Positions 43,283 through 53,320 are shown, counted from the stretch's first letter. The stretch: 53,408 nucleotides of DNA from Hahella sp. HN01 (GCF_018986435.1 NZ_JAHMIN010000041.1:1-53408); one strand, 5' to 3'. The notes: generated by a model from the sequence alone, not told the origin. Made by a program: numbers and translations.

Positions 43283-44692
43283 TTATGCGCCAGGGTGCAG
43301 GGTCAGTAATGCGTTGATATCCAGCTCCCCGCCTCTTCCCAGCTCCAGCTCAAGGTACTGACGCATTTTGTCCGCCAGGAAGCCATCTACCCCGGGCGAG
43401 CCGGATACGCCATGGGCCACCCAGGCGTCGAAACGGTCATCATTACCCACTACCTGCGCCGCTTCCAGCAACAGCGACTGTTTATAGTCCGACACCAAGG
43501 CTTTGAGTCTGTTTTGGGCAGCGATACGCACCTCAGTATTGAGACGGCTTTCCATATCCAGATCAGACTCCACCATCGCCGATTTACGCGCCAAGCCAAT
43601 CGTGTAGTGATCATCGTAATAATCGTCTTCGGAGACGACATTCACCGGGGTGTCGCTACGGCGACCATCTACTTCCATCACCAATGCGGAGCTGGCGGTC
43701 TTGGTTAAAATGTATCTCTCGTAGTGGTAGTCGGAGTAAACATCCTCCATCACGGTTGGCGGAACCATCGAGAACTCGGTCAGCAATGAGTCCAGCTTGT
43801 GATCTGCTCGATCCAGTTTGCGGCCTCTCTTGTCGACTTCATCATCAGCTCTACGCACCTCCTCCCTTTGACGGGAGACCTTGTCCTTCAGACGGTCGAC
43901 TTCTCTCTTCTGTGTGTCATATTGCGGGTCTGTGAGGTTAAGTTTGTTCAGCGCGCTTTCTTCTTTCGCCAGATCCCGCTCCGTCGATTCCAGCTCCCGC
44001 CGCTCCCGTTTAAAATCGCGGCGAGCGTCCCGCATATTGTCTTTAGCGCGATCCAACTGATATCGCTGGTCAGACACATCTCCCTGCAGACGAATAAAGT
44101 CAGGGTTGCTCACCATCACCTGCCCGCTGACATACTGCTGCACTTCCGGCACAACGGACTCGCTCAGATTATAGTGAACCGGCGCCCGAGACATGCTCAC
44201 GCGCGCCTCATTGCCAAGTTTGCTGTTTACTTTATTGACCAATTGCAATCCGGCTACGCCATACCCCAAATCATCGCCAAAAACGCGCCGGTCGCTGTCC
44301 AACTTAATGCGAAACTGATGCTGCGTCGCTATCGTCTGATAAGCAGAGTTATATCTATCCCAGGCGGACTGCTCATGTGTCGCCTGCGCCACTTTGCCGT
44401 AAAGCAGCATGGCCTTGCCCAGATTATTGCGGTCATAAGCTGTGTTAGCGGCGCTTCTTACCTGGTTCAACCACGCGGTAAAGTCTCTGCGCGCCTGTTG
44501 CAGCCTATTCTGGGTGTCCTTATCGTTGGGCTTTAACTTCAAGGCTTCTTCATACCTCTCAACCGCCAGTTCATAACGGCCTTGAGCGTAATACTCTTCC
44601 CCATCCTTGATCAGGTTACGGTGCGCGCATCCTGTTACAGCCAAAGCCACCAACGCCACTCCCGCAAGCCTTTTGAAGCGATTAGACAACAT
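43283..44692 (-). CDS. TPR and coiled-coil lipoprotein of unknown function
   Basis: A 469-residue protein with a lipoprotein signal (LVALAVTGC, acylated Cys at residue 22), followed by TPR-like helices (YYAQGRYELAVERYEEALKLKPNDKDTQNRL, about residues 34-70). A strongly charged coiled coil covers about residues 205-300 (many Arg, Asp, Lys and Glu). The rest has no family I can name, though YHYERYILTKTASSALVMEVDGRRSD is distinctive. Likely anchored in the outer or inner membrane facing the periplasm. ATG start. No partner gene is adjacent. Confidence 0.82.
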   Translation of the reverse strand: MLSNRFKRLAGVALVALAVTGCAHRNLIKDGEEYYAQGRYELAVERYEEALKLKPNDKDTQNRLQQARRDFTAWLNQVRSAANTAYDRNNLGKAMLLYGKVAQATHEQSAWDRYNSAYQTIATQHQFRIKLDSDRRVFGDDLGYGVAGLQLVNKVNSKLGNEARVSMSRAPVHYNLSESVVPEVQQYVSGQVMVSNPDFIRLQGDVSDQRYQLDRAKDNMRDARRDFKRERRELESTERDLAKEESALNKLNLTDPQYDTQKREVDRLKDKVSRQREEVRRADDEVDKRGRKLDRADHKLDSLLTEFSMVPPTVMEDVYSDYHYERYILTKTASSALVMEVDGRRSDTPVNVVSEDDYYDDHYTIGLARKSAMVESDLDMESRLNTEVRIAAQNRLKALVSDYKQSLLLEAAQVVGNDDRFDAWVAHGVSGSPGVDGFLADKMRQYLELELGRGGELDINALLTLHPGA

Positions 44693-44894
44693 TATCTTCC
44701 TACACCATTCTCATATTTTTCGAATATTACGACAGGACCTGATTTCACTACCCGATCCCATCGCCACTGCCTTTATGTGAGTCTATTTATACCCTGCGCC
44801 AGCTTAACCCTAACTGAATAAAAAGGGCGAAATCGCCAATAGCGCTCATCAGCGACGGTAAATTGAGGCATCAGCGGGAAACGTTGGAAATGAA

Positions 44895-44916
44895 AAAGGC
44901 GGGATTCCCCGCCTTT
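44895..44916 (-). terminator. Rho-independent terminator after the chalcone-isomerase-like gene
   Basis: AAAGGCGGG and CCCGCCTTT form a 9-bp stem around ATTC. On the minus strand it ends in a T-rich tail, about 60 bases after the stop. Confidence 0.85.
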
Positions 44917-44974
44917 AACCAAAAAAGCCAGCCGCCTTCGGCTGTGAAGTGTGATTAGGAAGAAATTGCCGCGA

Positions 44975-45541
44975 CTATTTTGCGCCCAGCATCGCCTTCT
45001 TGAGTTCTTCCTGAGCCGGATTGTCGGATAACCAGATACCAAACAAAGCTTCTTTAAAAGCAACGCCGCCATCAATAGTGGCCGCAAGCGCGTCGTTTTT
45101 ATACACCTCTACGCCTTTGCCTGGGAGATACACCAGGTCGAATTCGTCATTTTCCTGGATCTCTTCATCGAAGACGCCAATAAACTTATCGATATTTGCT
45201 TTAATGGGAGCCGTATTGCCATTAGTCGCGTTCTCAAAGCCCTCTGTAGTGGCTTTCTGCATCTTTTCACTGGTCACCATACCGGAAACCATATGCAGTT
45301 TGATCGCCATAGGCTCGTCCGCTTTCACAATCGCAGAAGCGTCCTTATTCGCCTGCGGCAGGTATAAGCCACCCACATAAACGTCAATGAACCATTTGGA
45401 GCGCACGCCAGCGCCATTGAGCTTTAATTCAGAACCCGCTGCGCTAAGCGTGTCGGGAATGTCGACGCCGGCTACTTTAGCGGCCTGCGAGGAAGGGGAT
45501 AGAACCAGCAAGAGCACAAGTGCAGAAATTAGTTGTTTCAT
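44975..45541 (-). CDS. chalcone-isomerase-like secreted protein
   Basis: A 188-residue protein with a signal peptide (MKQLISALVLLLVLSPSSQA) and the bacterial chalcone-isomerase-like fold: VAGVDIPDTLSAAGSELKLNGAGVRSKWFIDVYVGGLYLP, MAIKLHMVSGMVTSEK and GVAFKEALFGIWLSDNPAQEELKKAMLG. Bacterial members usually lack the plant flavonoid substrate and their role is unknown. Probably periplasmic. ATG start with AGGGATG upstream. Monocistronic, with its own terminator. Confidence 0.88.
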   Translation of the reverse strand: MKQLISALVLLLVLSPSSQAAKVAGVDIPDTLSAAGSELKLNGAGVRSKWFIDVYVGGLYLPQANKDASAIVKADEPMAIKLHMVSGMVTSEKMQKATTEGFENATNGNTAPIKANIDKFIGVFDEEIQENDEFDLVYLPGKGVEVYKNDALAATIDGGVAFKEALFGIWLSDNPAQEELKKAMLGAK

Positions 45542-45764
45542 ATTTCATCCCTAGTTGCATTGATTGTTATTTAAATTATTTGCTGTTTATTGTTTGTAAG
45601 CGCTCAACGGTGCGGGGTAATTCCGAATCGGCGAGCGGACTCCATTATAGGCAGCCCGCAAAAGCGGTAGATAGGGTAAAACAGGTAGTTATACCGGGTT
45701 ATGCGAGCTGGTTCGCAACTATAGGCGCAAGACATTCCTGACAGCAAGTCTAACCGGTCCATTA

Positions 45765-45791
45765 AAAAAGGGCGCTGGATGCGCCCTTTTT
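45765..45791 (-). terminator. Rho-independent terminator after rpoS
   Basis: GGGCGC-TGGAT-GCGCCC with flanking A and T runs, about 25 bases after the rpoS stop. Confidence 0.9.
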
Positions 45792-45816
45792 ACTGTTACG
45801 ACAGTGTAACCAAAAG

Positions 45817-46815
45817 TTACTTAAACAGTGTGTCTCCGGTCAAACCTTCTTTCTCCAGCAGTTCGCGCATGCGCTTGAGCGCTTCTACTTGAATCTGGCG
45901 CACTCTTTCCCGAGTCAGGCCAATTTCCTGCCCTACTTCTTCCAATGTGCTCATGGGATAACCGCGCAATCCAAAACGACGGGCGATTACTTCCTGTTGC
46001 TTGTCAGACAATTGGTCAAGCCAACGGTCCAGACAGCCTTTAAGATCGCTATCCTGCAACAGCTCAGCAGGATCATTGCTCGCCTCATCGGCGACGGTAT
46101 CAAGAAGGGATTTTTCCGCGTTGCCGCCAATCGGCGAGTCGACGGAAGTGATGCGCTCGTTCAAACCGAGCATACGTTTAACATCCTTCACCGGCTTTTC
46201 CAGCAAGTCGGCGATTTCTTCAGCGCTGGGCTCATGATCCAGTTTCTGGGTCAGTTCGCGGGACGCGCGAAGATACACATTTAATTCCTTAACTACGTGA
46301 ATCGGCAAACGGATCGTCCTTGTCTGATTCATGATGGCGCGCTCAATCGTCTGGCGAATCCACCAAGTCGCGTAAGTTGAAAATCTGAAGCCGCGTTCGG
46401 GATCAAACTTTTCAACGGCGCGAATCAGACCCAGGTTGCCTTCTTCAATGAGATCAAGCAGGCTCAGGCCTCTGTTCACATATCTGCGGGCGATTTTCAC
46501 AACCAAGCGCAAATTGCTCTCAATCATGCGCTTACGGCCTTTCTCATCGCCACGACGCGCCATGCGCGCAAAATGAACTTCTTCTTCCGGGGTTAATAAT
46601 GGGGAGAAACCGATTTCGTTCAGATAAATCTGAGTGGCGTCGAGGTTTCTGTAGGATTGGCCTTCGCCTAGGGAGAAACGACCGGTACGTCCTTGATCAA
46701 TCGAGACAACAACATCACTTTCATCGTCTTCAAACTCTTCAGCCTCAATTTCGGCCAAATCGATATCAACATCGTAAGCCAAATCTTCTGCGTAAGATTC
46801 ACGTTCTGCTGCCAT
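45817..46815 (-). CDS. rpoS: RNA polymerase sigma factor RpoS (sigma-38)
   Basis: Master regulator of stationary-phase and general stress responses. Region 1.2 ([22 protein letters not shown]), region 2 ([37 protein letters not shown]), region 3 and region 4.2 ([31 protein letters not shown]) are complete. The N-terminal acidic segment is typical of RpoS rather than RpoD, and the 332-residue length matches. ATG start. nlpD lies directly upstream; in relatives the main rpoS promoter lies inside nlpD, which I expect here but cannot map. Confidence 0.98.
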   Translation of the reverse strand: MAAERESYAEDLAYDVDIDLAEIEAEEFEDDESDVVVSIDQGRTGRFSLGEGQSYRNLDATQIYLNEIGFSPLLTPEEEVHFARMARRGDEKGRKRMIESNLRLVVKIARRYVNRGLSLLDLIEEGNLGLIRAVEKFDPERGFRFSTYATWWIRQTIERAIMNQTRTIRLPIHVVKELNVYLRASRELTQKLDHEPSAEEIADLLEKPVKDVKRMLGLNERITSVDSPIGGNAEKSLLDTVADEASNDPAELLQDSDLKGCLDRWLDQLSDKQQEVIARRFGLRGYPMSTLEEVGQEIGLTRERVRQIQVEALKRMRELLEKEGLTGDTLFK

Positions 46816-46885
46816 GATGATGCCCTGCTCTCGTTAACCCCTTGCGGGGTATTGATGACGTTTTGCACTTGCTCAGGCGCAAGTT

Positions 46886-47749
46886 TTATCGTTTTGGTAG
46901 GTACTTGAGAGGGTCAACCGGATTGCCGTTTTTTCTTATTTCGAAGTGCAACATCGGTCGGTTGGTCCCTGTCTCACCTATCTCGGCTATCTTCTGCCCG
47001 CGGTTTATGAGGTCACCCTCCTTGACCAGTATCTTGCTGTTGTGCGCGTAAGCGCTGATGTATTCATCGCCGTGGCTCAGAATCACCAGCTTGCCGTAAC
47101 CTAGCAAACCATTACCCGCATACACTACTTCGCCACTGGCCGCTGCTAAAACCGGGTCGCCGATTTTGCCGGCGATATCAACACCTTTATTGATGTCGCC
47201 TGCAATAGAAAAAGTATCAATAATCGGGCCATGATGGGGCCACCCCCATCCGGTAACAATTCGATCGGTTTTGCTGGTTACAGGAGCTTTTTTCTTTTGT
47301 GTATTTTTGTAAACTGGAGCCTGGGCAGTTTTAGGCTGAGTAGTTTTCTTGGGCTTAACAGATGAAGTTTTCTTGGTTTTGACAGTCGTCTTTTTGGTTT
47401 TCCTGGATGGCTGCGCGCTCGCAGTCTGGTAACCATCCGGCACAACCAGAGAAATCCGCTGCCCCGGCTTAATCATGTAGGGAGCGGGTATCCGGTTGAT
47501 ACGAGCCAACTCTTTATAATCCCGACCATATCTCCAGGCGATAGAATAGAGTGTGTCGCCTTTCTCTACGACATGGCTTCCCCAGTACACCGGAGGGTTA
47601 AATGCAGGGTCTCTATATATAGAAGGAGAGGTGCAGGCGCACAAGAATAGCGTGATCGACAAAGCGACCGATCTCAAAGCATAAAAAATGCCATTACCAG
47701 TATACAGTCTGTTACAAAACCTGTGTTTTTGGGATTTTAGACAATGCAC
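46886..47749 (-). CDS. nlpD: NlpD, LysM/LytM lipoprotein activator of amidases
   Basis: Outer-membrane lipoprotein that activates the septal amidase AmiC. A lipobox-like LFLCAC lies near residue 38, a LysM domain follows (about residues 57-103), then a Lys/Thr-rich linker, then a LytM/M23 domain (about 170-287). The LytM domain is degenerate: the first zinc His of HxGxD is Asn (NKGVDIAG), as in E. coli NlpD, so it should activate rather than cleave. The long N-terminus suggests that an internal start could be used. The start as given has no strong ribosome site. rpoS follows 70 bases downstream. Confidence 0.93.
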   Translation of the reverse strand: MHCLKSQKHRFCNRLYTGNGIFYALRSVALSITLFLCACTSPSIYRDPAFNPPVYWGSHVVEKGDTLYSIAWRYGRDYKELARINRIPAPYMIKPGQRISLVVPDGYQTASAQPSRKTKKTTVKTKKTSSVKPKKTTQPKTAQAPVYKNTQKKKAPVTSKTDRIVTGWGWPHHGPIIDTFSIAGDINKGVDIAGKIGDPVLAAASGEVVYAGNGLLGYGKLVILSHGDEYISAYAHNSKILVKEGDLINRGQKIAEIGETGTNRPMLHFEIRKNGNPVDPLKYLPKR

Positions 47750-47973
47750 TTTTTAGCTTTTTTTAAAACAAAAAGGAATTAATACAGCCTAGATTATTCT
47801 CATTATTTACAAAAGTTTCTAAATTGAACTCCTAAGTAGTTAAATTACAACTATATTCTATAGAGTTATAGATTCAATGCCGTCGGGTTCGCTCGTTATA
47901 CCTGATACCTGAGGTAACACCACCAAGGAAAATAAGTAACACTAACGTGATTTAATTTCCTAAAAGTGTTCTC

Positions 47974-48888
47974 TCATTTTTGATAACCAAGTCTCACTTT
48001 TTCCAGCGCAACCACCATCAGTGCGCCGATAGCGAACAACGCCGCCACCATTAACACTTGCGCCGGCTCGCCTGTGATCACCTCGTAACGAGAGGGGAAA
48101 ACATTCGCCTGCACAAGGGGGACCTGAGCCCCATGAGAATCAATACGATATTCCAGCGTATACTTCCATGGCCAGACTTTGTTGAGAGCGCCCAGCATAA
48201 AGCCGGTCAGAACTGCGAGGGTGTAGTCGTGGTAACGTCTTAATAACCAGCTTAGCAGGTGGGTGAAAGACAGCAAGCCAATCAGACATCCTGAGGCGAA
48301 GATGGACAAAGGCAGAATTTCAAAGCCTTTCACCGCCGCGAGGACCGGACCATAAATGCCAAGAAGTAACAGCAGGAAACTGCCTGAAACGCCAGGCAGA
48401 ATCATGGCGCAAATGGCGATGGCGCCGCTTATGAACAAGTTCAGGTAGGTCGGCTCCAGGCTGGTAGGGCTCAAAGCCGTCAGCGCATAGGCCACCGCAG
48501 CGCCCAACCCGATCAACAATGCAGTTAGCGCATTCTTCTCTCTGATCGCCTTACCTACAAACCAGACGGAACCAAGAATCAATCCAAAGAAAAAGGCCCA
48601 TATCAGATTGGGGTGGCTCTGCAATAGAGAGCTGATGATCCTGGACAACGAAAAAACGCTAGTGAGAATGCCGGCGAACAATGTCGCCAGAAAGGTTCCA
48701 TCAATGTCTTTCCAAACCGCTGCGAATCCCTGCGTGCGCCAGATGCTAATCAGTCCCGGGCGAATTCGCCCAAGAGCTGAAATAAGCCGCTCGTAAATAC
48801 CGGAAATAAATGCAATCGTACCGCCGGATACACCAGGAACAATATCCGCAGCTCCCATGGCCACGCCTTTCAGATAAGTCTTCCACAT
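47974..48888 (-). CDS. DUF368 membrane protein, probable undecaprenyl-phosphate translocase
   Basis: About eight to ten membrane helices. The family motif MGAADIVPGVSGGTIAFISGIYERL is near the N-terminus and its echo MILPGVSGSFLLLLLGIY lies mid-protein, suggesting an inverted repeat. DUF368 (PopT) proteins have been shown to recycle C55-P across the membrane for envelope synthesis. The ATG at 48888 avoids overlap with pcm; a TTG at 48900 would overlap it by 11 bases, and AGGAGG lies too close to it. It occupies the slot between pcm and nlpD, where Pseudomonas carries another membrane gene. Confidence 0.9.
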   Translation of the reverse strand: MWKTYLKGVAMGAADIVPGVSGGTIAFISGIYERLISALGRIRPGLISIWRTQGFAAVWKDIDGTFLATLFAGILTSVFSLSRIISSLLQSHPNLIWAFFFGLILGSVWFVGKAIREKNALTALLIGLGAAVAYALTALSPTSLEPTYLNLFISGAIAICAMILPGVSGSFLLLLLGIYGPVLAAVKGFEILPLSIFASGCLIGLLSFTHLLSWLLRRYHDYTLAVLTGFMLGALNKVWPWKYTLEYRIDSHGAQVPLVQANVFPSRYEVITGEPAQVLMVAALFAIGALMVVALEKVRLGYQK

Positions 48889-48889
48889 G

Positions 48890-49552
48890 TTATCGAACAA
48901 CGCCTCCTAACAAAGGCACAAATCGAACCTGCTCCAAACTGCTCTCCTCTATTTCCGCGCCTTGTCTCTTATAGACCTTCAGCATCTGTTCGTTGCCGCC
49001 GCCAACCGGAATGACAAGACGTCCGCCATCCGCAAGTTGCTCCAGCAACTCCGATGGCGTCTGCTCCGGGGCCGCAGTCACCATAATCGCGTCGAAAGGC
49101 CCCTGTTCAGGCCATCCCCAACGCCCATCGGATAATTTCGCGCTAACGTTATTTAACTTTAGCGCCTTAAACCTCAGTTTCGCTTTTTCCAGCAGCGGCG
49201 CAATCCGCTCAACGGTATAAACCTGTGTGGATAACCGGGCCAGAATCGCGGTTTGATAACCCGATCCGGCGCCAACCTCCAACACTCGTTTCGGTTTCCA
49301 GCCACTGCACAGCAGCTCAGTCATACGAGCCACGATATAAGGCTGCGAGATCGTCTGGGAGTGTCCTATCGGCAGAGCAGTATCTTCATAGGCGCGATGC
49401 GCGAGAGCCTCGTCGACAAAAATATGCCGGGGAACCTCAGTCATCGCCTCCAACACCGCTTCATTCTGAATTCCGTTTTTCCGCAAGCGCTCAATCAAAC
49501 GCAGACGCGTGCGCCGCGATGTCATGCCTATGCCTTGCAAATCGAAGTTCAC
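48890..49552 (-). CDS. pcm: protein-L-isoaspartate O-methyltransferase
   Basis: SAM-dependent methyltransferase that starts repair of isoaspartyl residues in aged proteins. [41 protein letters not shown] and the SAM motif [18 protein letters not shown] are diagnostic, and [16 protein letters not shown] follows. Length 220 aa is near 208-215 usual. Its start overlaps the surE stop by four bases (ATGA), so they are coupled. Conserved surE-pcm-nlpD-rpoS context. Confidence 0.97.
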   Translation of the reverse strand: MNFDLQGIGMTSRRTRLRLIERLRKNGIQNEAVLEAMTEVPRHIFVDEALAHRAYEDTALPIGHSQTISQPYIVARMTELLCSGWKPKRVLEVGAGSGYQTAILARLSTQVYTVERIAPLLEKAKLRFKALKLNNVSAKLSDGRWGWPEQGPFDAIMVTAAPEQTPSELLEQLADGGRLVIPVGGGNEQMLKVYKRQGAEIEESSLEQVRFVPLLGGVVR

Positions 49553-50298
49553 TCAGTATCTCCCAGCCAGTCCTGTAGTTGGTTAAAGGCGTCGTAGCGA
49601 GTCATATCAACATGAATAGGCGTAATGGAGACGTAGTTGTGCTCCACCGCGTAAAAATCCGTACCAGGTCCGGCGTCGTCCCCTTCTCCCGCCGCTGCTA
49701 TCCAGTAACGCTTGCGACCTCTGGGGTCCACAATTTCGTGTGGCTCGCCGCCTTTCAAACGATGTCCCAAACGGGTTAGCTGAATCCCGCGGATATCGTC
49801 TAAAGGCACGTCAGGGACATTCACATTCAACACCGTACGCGGAGCAATCGGCGACTTTAACTGTCTGAGCAGTAAGTTGGCGACCACTTTCGCTGCAGTC
49901 GCGTAGTTTTCTTGCCCTCGATTTACCAATGACACAGCAATTGCGGGTTGCGCCAAAAAACGACCCTCCATCGCTGCAGCGACGGTTCCTGAATACAACA
50001 CGTCATCACCCAGATTGGCGTGGGAGTTAATGCCGGATACAACACGCTCTGCGTCATAACCGAACATCTCGCTCAACCCCATATGCACGCAGTCTGTCGG
50101 CGTACCATCAACAGCGAAGAAGCCTTGTGAGGTTTTCTGCAGAATCAAAGGGCGCGTCAGCGTCAGTGAGTTACTCGCTCCGCTATGATCTCTATCTGGC
50201 GCAATTACTCGAATCTCAGCAATATTTTTTAGCTCATCCGCCAGAGCCGACAAACCTGGCGCATGCACGCCATCGTCATTGGACAATAATAATTTCAC
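49549..50298 (-). CDS. surE: 5'/3'-nucleotidase SurE
   Basis: Metal-dependent nucleoside monophosphatase of stationary phase. [16 protein letters not shown] carries the metal-binding Asp pair, and [24 protein letters not shown] carries the Asn and Ser of the active site. [21 protein letters not shown] is also typical. Length 249 aa matches. Start is GTG with AAGGA upstream. It is followed by pcm with a 4-base overlap; truD lies 108 bases upstream. Confidence 0.97.
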   Translation of the reverse strand: MKLLLSNDDGVHAPGLSALADELKNIAEIRVIAPDRDHSGASNSLTLTRPLILQKTSQGFFAVDGTPTDCVHMGLSEMFGYDAERVVSGINSHANLGDDVLYSGTVAAAMEGRFLAQPAIAVSLVNRGQENYATAAKVVANLLLRQLKSPIAPRTVLNVNVPDVPLDDIRGIQLTRLGHRLKGGEPHEIVDPRGRKRYWIAAAGEGDDAGPGTDFYAVEHNYVSITPIHVDMTRYDAFNQLQDWLGDTE

Positions 50299-50406
50299 TA
50301 CCGCTTTTCCTTTTTTCGCTACTCCCTCATCACCAGCCTTTTGCAGTCAATTGCTTTAATGATAGTGACAATGGGAGAAGCTATTAGTAAACAGGTTTGG
50401 CTGGAA

Positions 50407-51375
50407 TCAGTTTAATCTAAATACTTGGTCCAGCAATACAGAGGCGAAACAGCCGGAGCCAAGAGAGAATGTCAGCTCAATATCGTCATTGAGCCACTGC
50501 CAACTCATATCTACAGGCATAGCGACAAAAGGTCTCCGCGCTGTACGCGCGCCGTCTTTGTGAATAGCGGTCAGCCATTCTGATAAAGATGCCGTTCTCA
50601 GTTGCTCAATCTCTCCGGCCGCCCCTGACAAAAACTCTGGGCCGCCCAGCATAGGGCCAGTGGGAACGGTGTATTCAGATACGACAGAGCTGGCGGCAGG
50701 AGCGCCTTCATCTCCATCGATCATGGCTGACCAGTCCCCTCGACGAACGCGTTCAGCCAGAATTTCATTAAACAAATAAGAGCGCGCCGCAGACAAATAC
50801 ATCCCCAGATGGGCCTTCTTTTTCGGTTTTTGGCCTTCTACGAACCATGCATTCGCACGTTGTAAATTATAGCCATCGTGGCCAAAGCGCTGGTCTCCGA
50901 AATAGTTAGGAAAACCATTCGCCTGAATGAATGAAAGCTTTTCATCGATTTGCTCGTGAACTCCTTCCACCTGTCTGACCCAGATCTTAAAAGCATTTCC
51001 TGAGTGATCGCCTCGGCGTAATTTTTTTTGCGTACGAGTAACGCTGAGAACTTCTACACCTTCAATCTCTAACTGACTCCAATCCGGCTCAGGACGTTTC
51101 CCCAAATATACTGAAAACCATTGTCTGGTCACGGCATGACGATCCTTCAATCCCATTAACCCGATATCAAAATCACGCACACCACAAAAACGCGCGAGGT
51201 TACGAGATACCCACTCGGTATTCTGCCCGCGCTTTTCAATATGTAGTAAAATATGCTCGCCTCCTGAGTCTGGTGGCGTCCATAATTCATCCACACCGAA
51301 ATCTTCCGGAGTTTGACGCCATATCCCAGGGGCCGTGTCAGTCCAAATTCCAGGAAAGTTAAGATCAAAATTCAT
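50407..51375 (-). CDS. truD: tRNA pseudouridine(13) synthase TruD
   Basis: Makes pseudouridine 13 in tRNA-Glu. The catalytic Asp is in MGLKDRHAVTRQWFSV near residue 80. The segment NYFGDQRFGHDGYNL and the late SLGSGCFASVLLDQVFRL are family signatures. The insertion domain between them is about 100 residues. Length 322 aa is near the usual 350. One base after ispF, so the pair is co-transcribed. ATG start. Confidence 0.96.
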   Translation of the reverse strand: MNFDLNFPGIWTDTAPGIWRQTPEDFGVDELWTPPDSGGEHILLHIEKRGQNTEWVSRNLARFCGVRDFDIGLMGLKDRHAVTRQWFSVYLGKRPEPDWSQLEIEGVEVLSVTRTQKKLRRGDHSGNAFKIWVRQVEGVHEQIDEKLSFIQANGFPNYFGDQRFGHDGYNLQRANAWFVEGQKPKKKAHLGMYLSAARSYLFNEILAERVRRGDWSAMIDGDEGAPAASSVVSEYTVPTGPMLGGPEFLSGAAGEIEQLRTASLSEWLTAIHKDGARTARRPFVAMPVDMSWQWLNDDIELTFSLGSGCFASVLLDQVFRLN

Positions 51376-51376
51376 A

Positions 51377-51868
51377 TCAGTTCTTTTGCGCCTCTAGCAA
51401 TGCTACCGCATGACAGGCAATGCCTTCTTTACGGCCGGTATAACCCAGTCTTTCTGTGGTAGTGGCTTTTACGTTTATACAATCAATAGAAACATTGCAG
51501 TCAGCGGCAATATTGATTCGCATGTTTTCTATATGTGGAGCCATCTTAGGAGCTTGTGCAACGATAGTCCCATCAACATTCCCTACCTTGTAACCCTTCT
51601 CATGCAGTTTACTAACCACAGAGCGAAGCAGGTTTCGGCTATCTGCACCAGAAAAAGAAGGATCGGTATCAGGAAAATGTTTACCAATATCACCTAAGGC
51701 TGCTGCGCCAAGTAAAGCATCACATATCGCATGTAGTAAGACGTCGCCATCTGAATGCGCTTGCAAGCCACGATCATATGGAATCTTCACTCCACCAATG
51801 ACAATAAAGTCGCCACTCTCAGAAAACGCATGGACATCGAAGCCATGACCGACTCGAAACAAACTCAT
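51377..51868 (-). CDS. ispF: 2-C-methyl-D-erythritol 2,4-cyclodiphosphate synthase
   Basis: Fifth enzyme of the MEP isoprenoid pathway. Metal ligands are in [14 protein letters not shown] (Asp and His) and the His of [40 protein letters not shown] and [25 protein letters not shown] are diagnostic. Length 163 aa is standard. Its start overlaps the ispD stop by four bases, forming ispD-ispF-truD. ATG start. Confidence 0.98.
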   Translation of the reverse strand: MSLFRVGHGFDVHAFSESGDFIVIGGVKIPYDRGLQAHSDGDVLLHAICDALLGAAALGDIGKHFPDTDPSFSGADSRNLLRSVVSKLHEKGYKVGNVDGTIVAQAPKMAPHIENMRINIAADCNVSIDCINVKATTTERLGYTGRKEGIACHAVALLEAQKN

Positions 51869-52575
51869 TCTTCTTCCTGCATAATGCGGCGTAAGAATAT
51901 CTCCGCCAGAGGTAAATCTTGAGGATGGGTAATTTTGATATTATCGCTATGCCCTTCTACCATTACTGGCCTCAAGCCCAGAGCTTCGATCGCTGAGGCT
52001 TCATCGGTAATGTTGATGCCCTTTTCTAGCCCTTGCCTTAAAGCCGCCAATAAAATGCCAAACCGAAACATCTGTGGGGTGTACGCCCGCCAGAGATTAG
52101 TCCGGGGCACAGTATCTAACACTTCACCTGTCGCACTGGTCCTTTTCACCGTGTCGGCTACAGGCACGCCTAAAAGCCCGCCAGGTTGAGTATTCCATAA
52201 CGACTGCATCAGATTGGAAATGTCATTGATGCGAAAACAAGGACGAGCCACATCATGCACAAGCACCCAGTCTTCAGTAGAGGCGTGAGGCTCTATCTTC
52301 TCTAAAGCATTGAGCACTGAAGTCGACCGCTCCGCCCCGCCAGCTACTGGTATTGTTTTTCCAATATACTTGCCAGCAATCTCAGGCCACCATTTATCTT
52401 GTGGATGAAGAGGCAAATAGATCTGTGATATTCCAGGCGCTGATAATAGCCGATCCAGCGTATGCTCAAGAACGCTTCGATCAAGCAATTTCAAATACTG
52501 CTTAGGGCATTCGCCCCCCATGCGAGAGCCAACACCTGCGGCGGGCACTATCACCCAAAGCTTATGCTCTTCCAT
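51865..52575 (-). CDS. ispD: 2-C-methyl-D-erythritol 4-phosphate cytidylyltransferase
   Basis: Third MEP-pathway enzyme, transferring CMP to [26 protein letters not shown] is the CTP-binding loop, followed by [20 protein letters not shown] and [13 protein letters not shown]. Length 236 aa is standard. It lies 84 bases downstream of ftsB, the usual neighbour, and runs into ispF. ATG start. Confidence 0.98.
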   Translation of the reverse strand: MEEHKLWVIVPAAGVGSRMGGECPKQYLKLLDRSVLEHTLDRLLSAPGISQIYLPLHPQDKWWPEIAGKYIGKTIPVAGGAERSTSVLNALEKIEPHASTEDWVLVHDVARPCFRINDISNLMQSLWNTQPGGLLGVPVADTVKRTSATGEVLDTVPRTNLWRAYTPQMFRFGILLAALRQGLEKGINITDEASAIEALGLRPVMVEGHSDNIKITHPQDLPLAEIFLRRIMQEEE

Positions 52576-52659
52576 ACTGCCTACTAATACTAATCAAGCT
52601 CGATTTCTGCAAAAACCGGGCTAGTATCAGTGAAGCGAATAAGGAAAATCAAGAAAGGT

Positions 52660-52938
52660 TCAGTTTTCGATGAGCAAATAAAATTGCTCGTCAGGATACA
52701 CCATTCCCAACTGGCTGCGAGCTCTCTCTTCTATCGCGCTCTGTGCGAGTTTTAGCTCCATGACTTCAGCCTCAAGCCTGCGATTCCTCTCCGCCAATTG
52801 CTCGTTCTCTTCTTTCTGACTCTCAACCTGACGATCAAGCACCCAAGCCTGAGCGAAAGAACCTTCGCCTACCCAAAGACGGAATTGAAGGACGCCAATA
52901 ATCAACGCCAAAACTGTCCACAACCAATTTACACGCAT
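52660..52938 (-). CDS. ftsB: cell division protein FtsB
   Basis: Bitopic divisome protein of the FtsQLB complex. A short cytoplasmic start is followed by one membrane helix (about residues 5-22, WLWTVLALIIGVLQFRLW) and a periplasmic leucine-zipper coiled coil (about 33-70, LDRQVESQKEENEQLAERNRRLEAEVMELK). The end YPDEQFYLLIE matches the family. Length 92 aa is exact. ATG start. It lies downstream of an rRNA operon rather than the frequent eno gene. Confidence 0.95.
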   Translation of the reverse strand: MRVNWLWTVLALIIGVLQFRLWVGEGSFAQAWVLDRQVESQKEENEQLAERNRRLEAEVMELKLAQSAIEERARSQLGMVYPDEQFYLLIEN

Positions 52939-53287
52939 AGCAGAACGACAATGAGGTTATATTTTCGTCGTCAATGACATTTTGCGTCCCTGCTGCTTCA
53001 AGCAAATTCCGCCGTGATAATTTACTTTTTAGTAGGGCGGAATCGCTTATTTTATAGACTCTATTATTTATAGTCGATAAGTGTTGATAATTTCCAGTAG
53101 AAAACACTTATAACTACATAAATTTAATAGTATTTCTTTTTCAAAGTTTAACTCTGTCGAAAGAAACTAGAGCAACTAGAGGTAGATGTAGAGGCGTACA
53201 GTAATGGTAAGAGAGACTCAGGCGCTACTGTGGAAGGGGTAAGGCACCTTTAGTTTTCTGGCCCGACGTTAAATTTCAGGCAAAAAA
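52939..53287. other. A/T-rich spacer between the rRNA operon and ftsB
   Basis: About 350 bases with no gene that I can support; one minus-strand open frame here has no ribosome site and no family pattern. It contains a 9-bp inverted repeat, ATAAGTGTT (53077-53085) with AACACTTAT (53103-53111), and a T/A-rich stretch that could hold the ftsB-ispD-ispF promoter on the minus strand. Confidence 0.5.
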
Positions 53288-53308
53288 AACCCGTCACGAG
53301 GACGGGTT
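53288..53308 (-). terminator. rRNA operon terminator
   Basis: AACCCGTC-ACGAG-GACGGGTT forms an 8-bp stem. On the minus strand it ends in a run of eight T, 13 bases after the 5S gene. Confidence 0.93.
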
Positions 53309-53320
53309 CTTCGTATTAAG

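Noticed and set aside
45542-45764. Possible RsmZ-type small RNA downstream of rpoS, as in Pseudomonas
   Set aside because: I found no cluster of GGA-in-loop hairpins and no complete GacA upstream box; the only terminator belongs to rpoS.
46886-47749. NlpD as an active M23 endopeptidase
   Set aside because: The first zinc His of the HxGxD motif is replaced by Asn, matching the known inactive, amidase-activating NlpD class.
47926-47961. Inverted repeat AGGAAA/TTTCCT downstream of nlpD-side spacer
   Set aside because: Short arms in A/T-rich DNA, expected by chance, with no supporting context.
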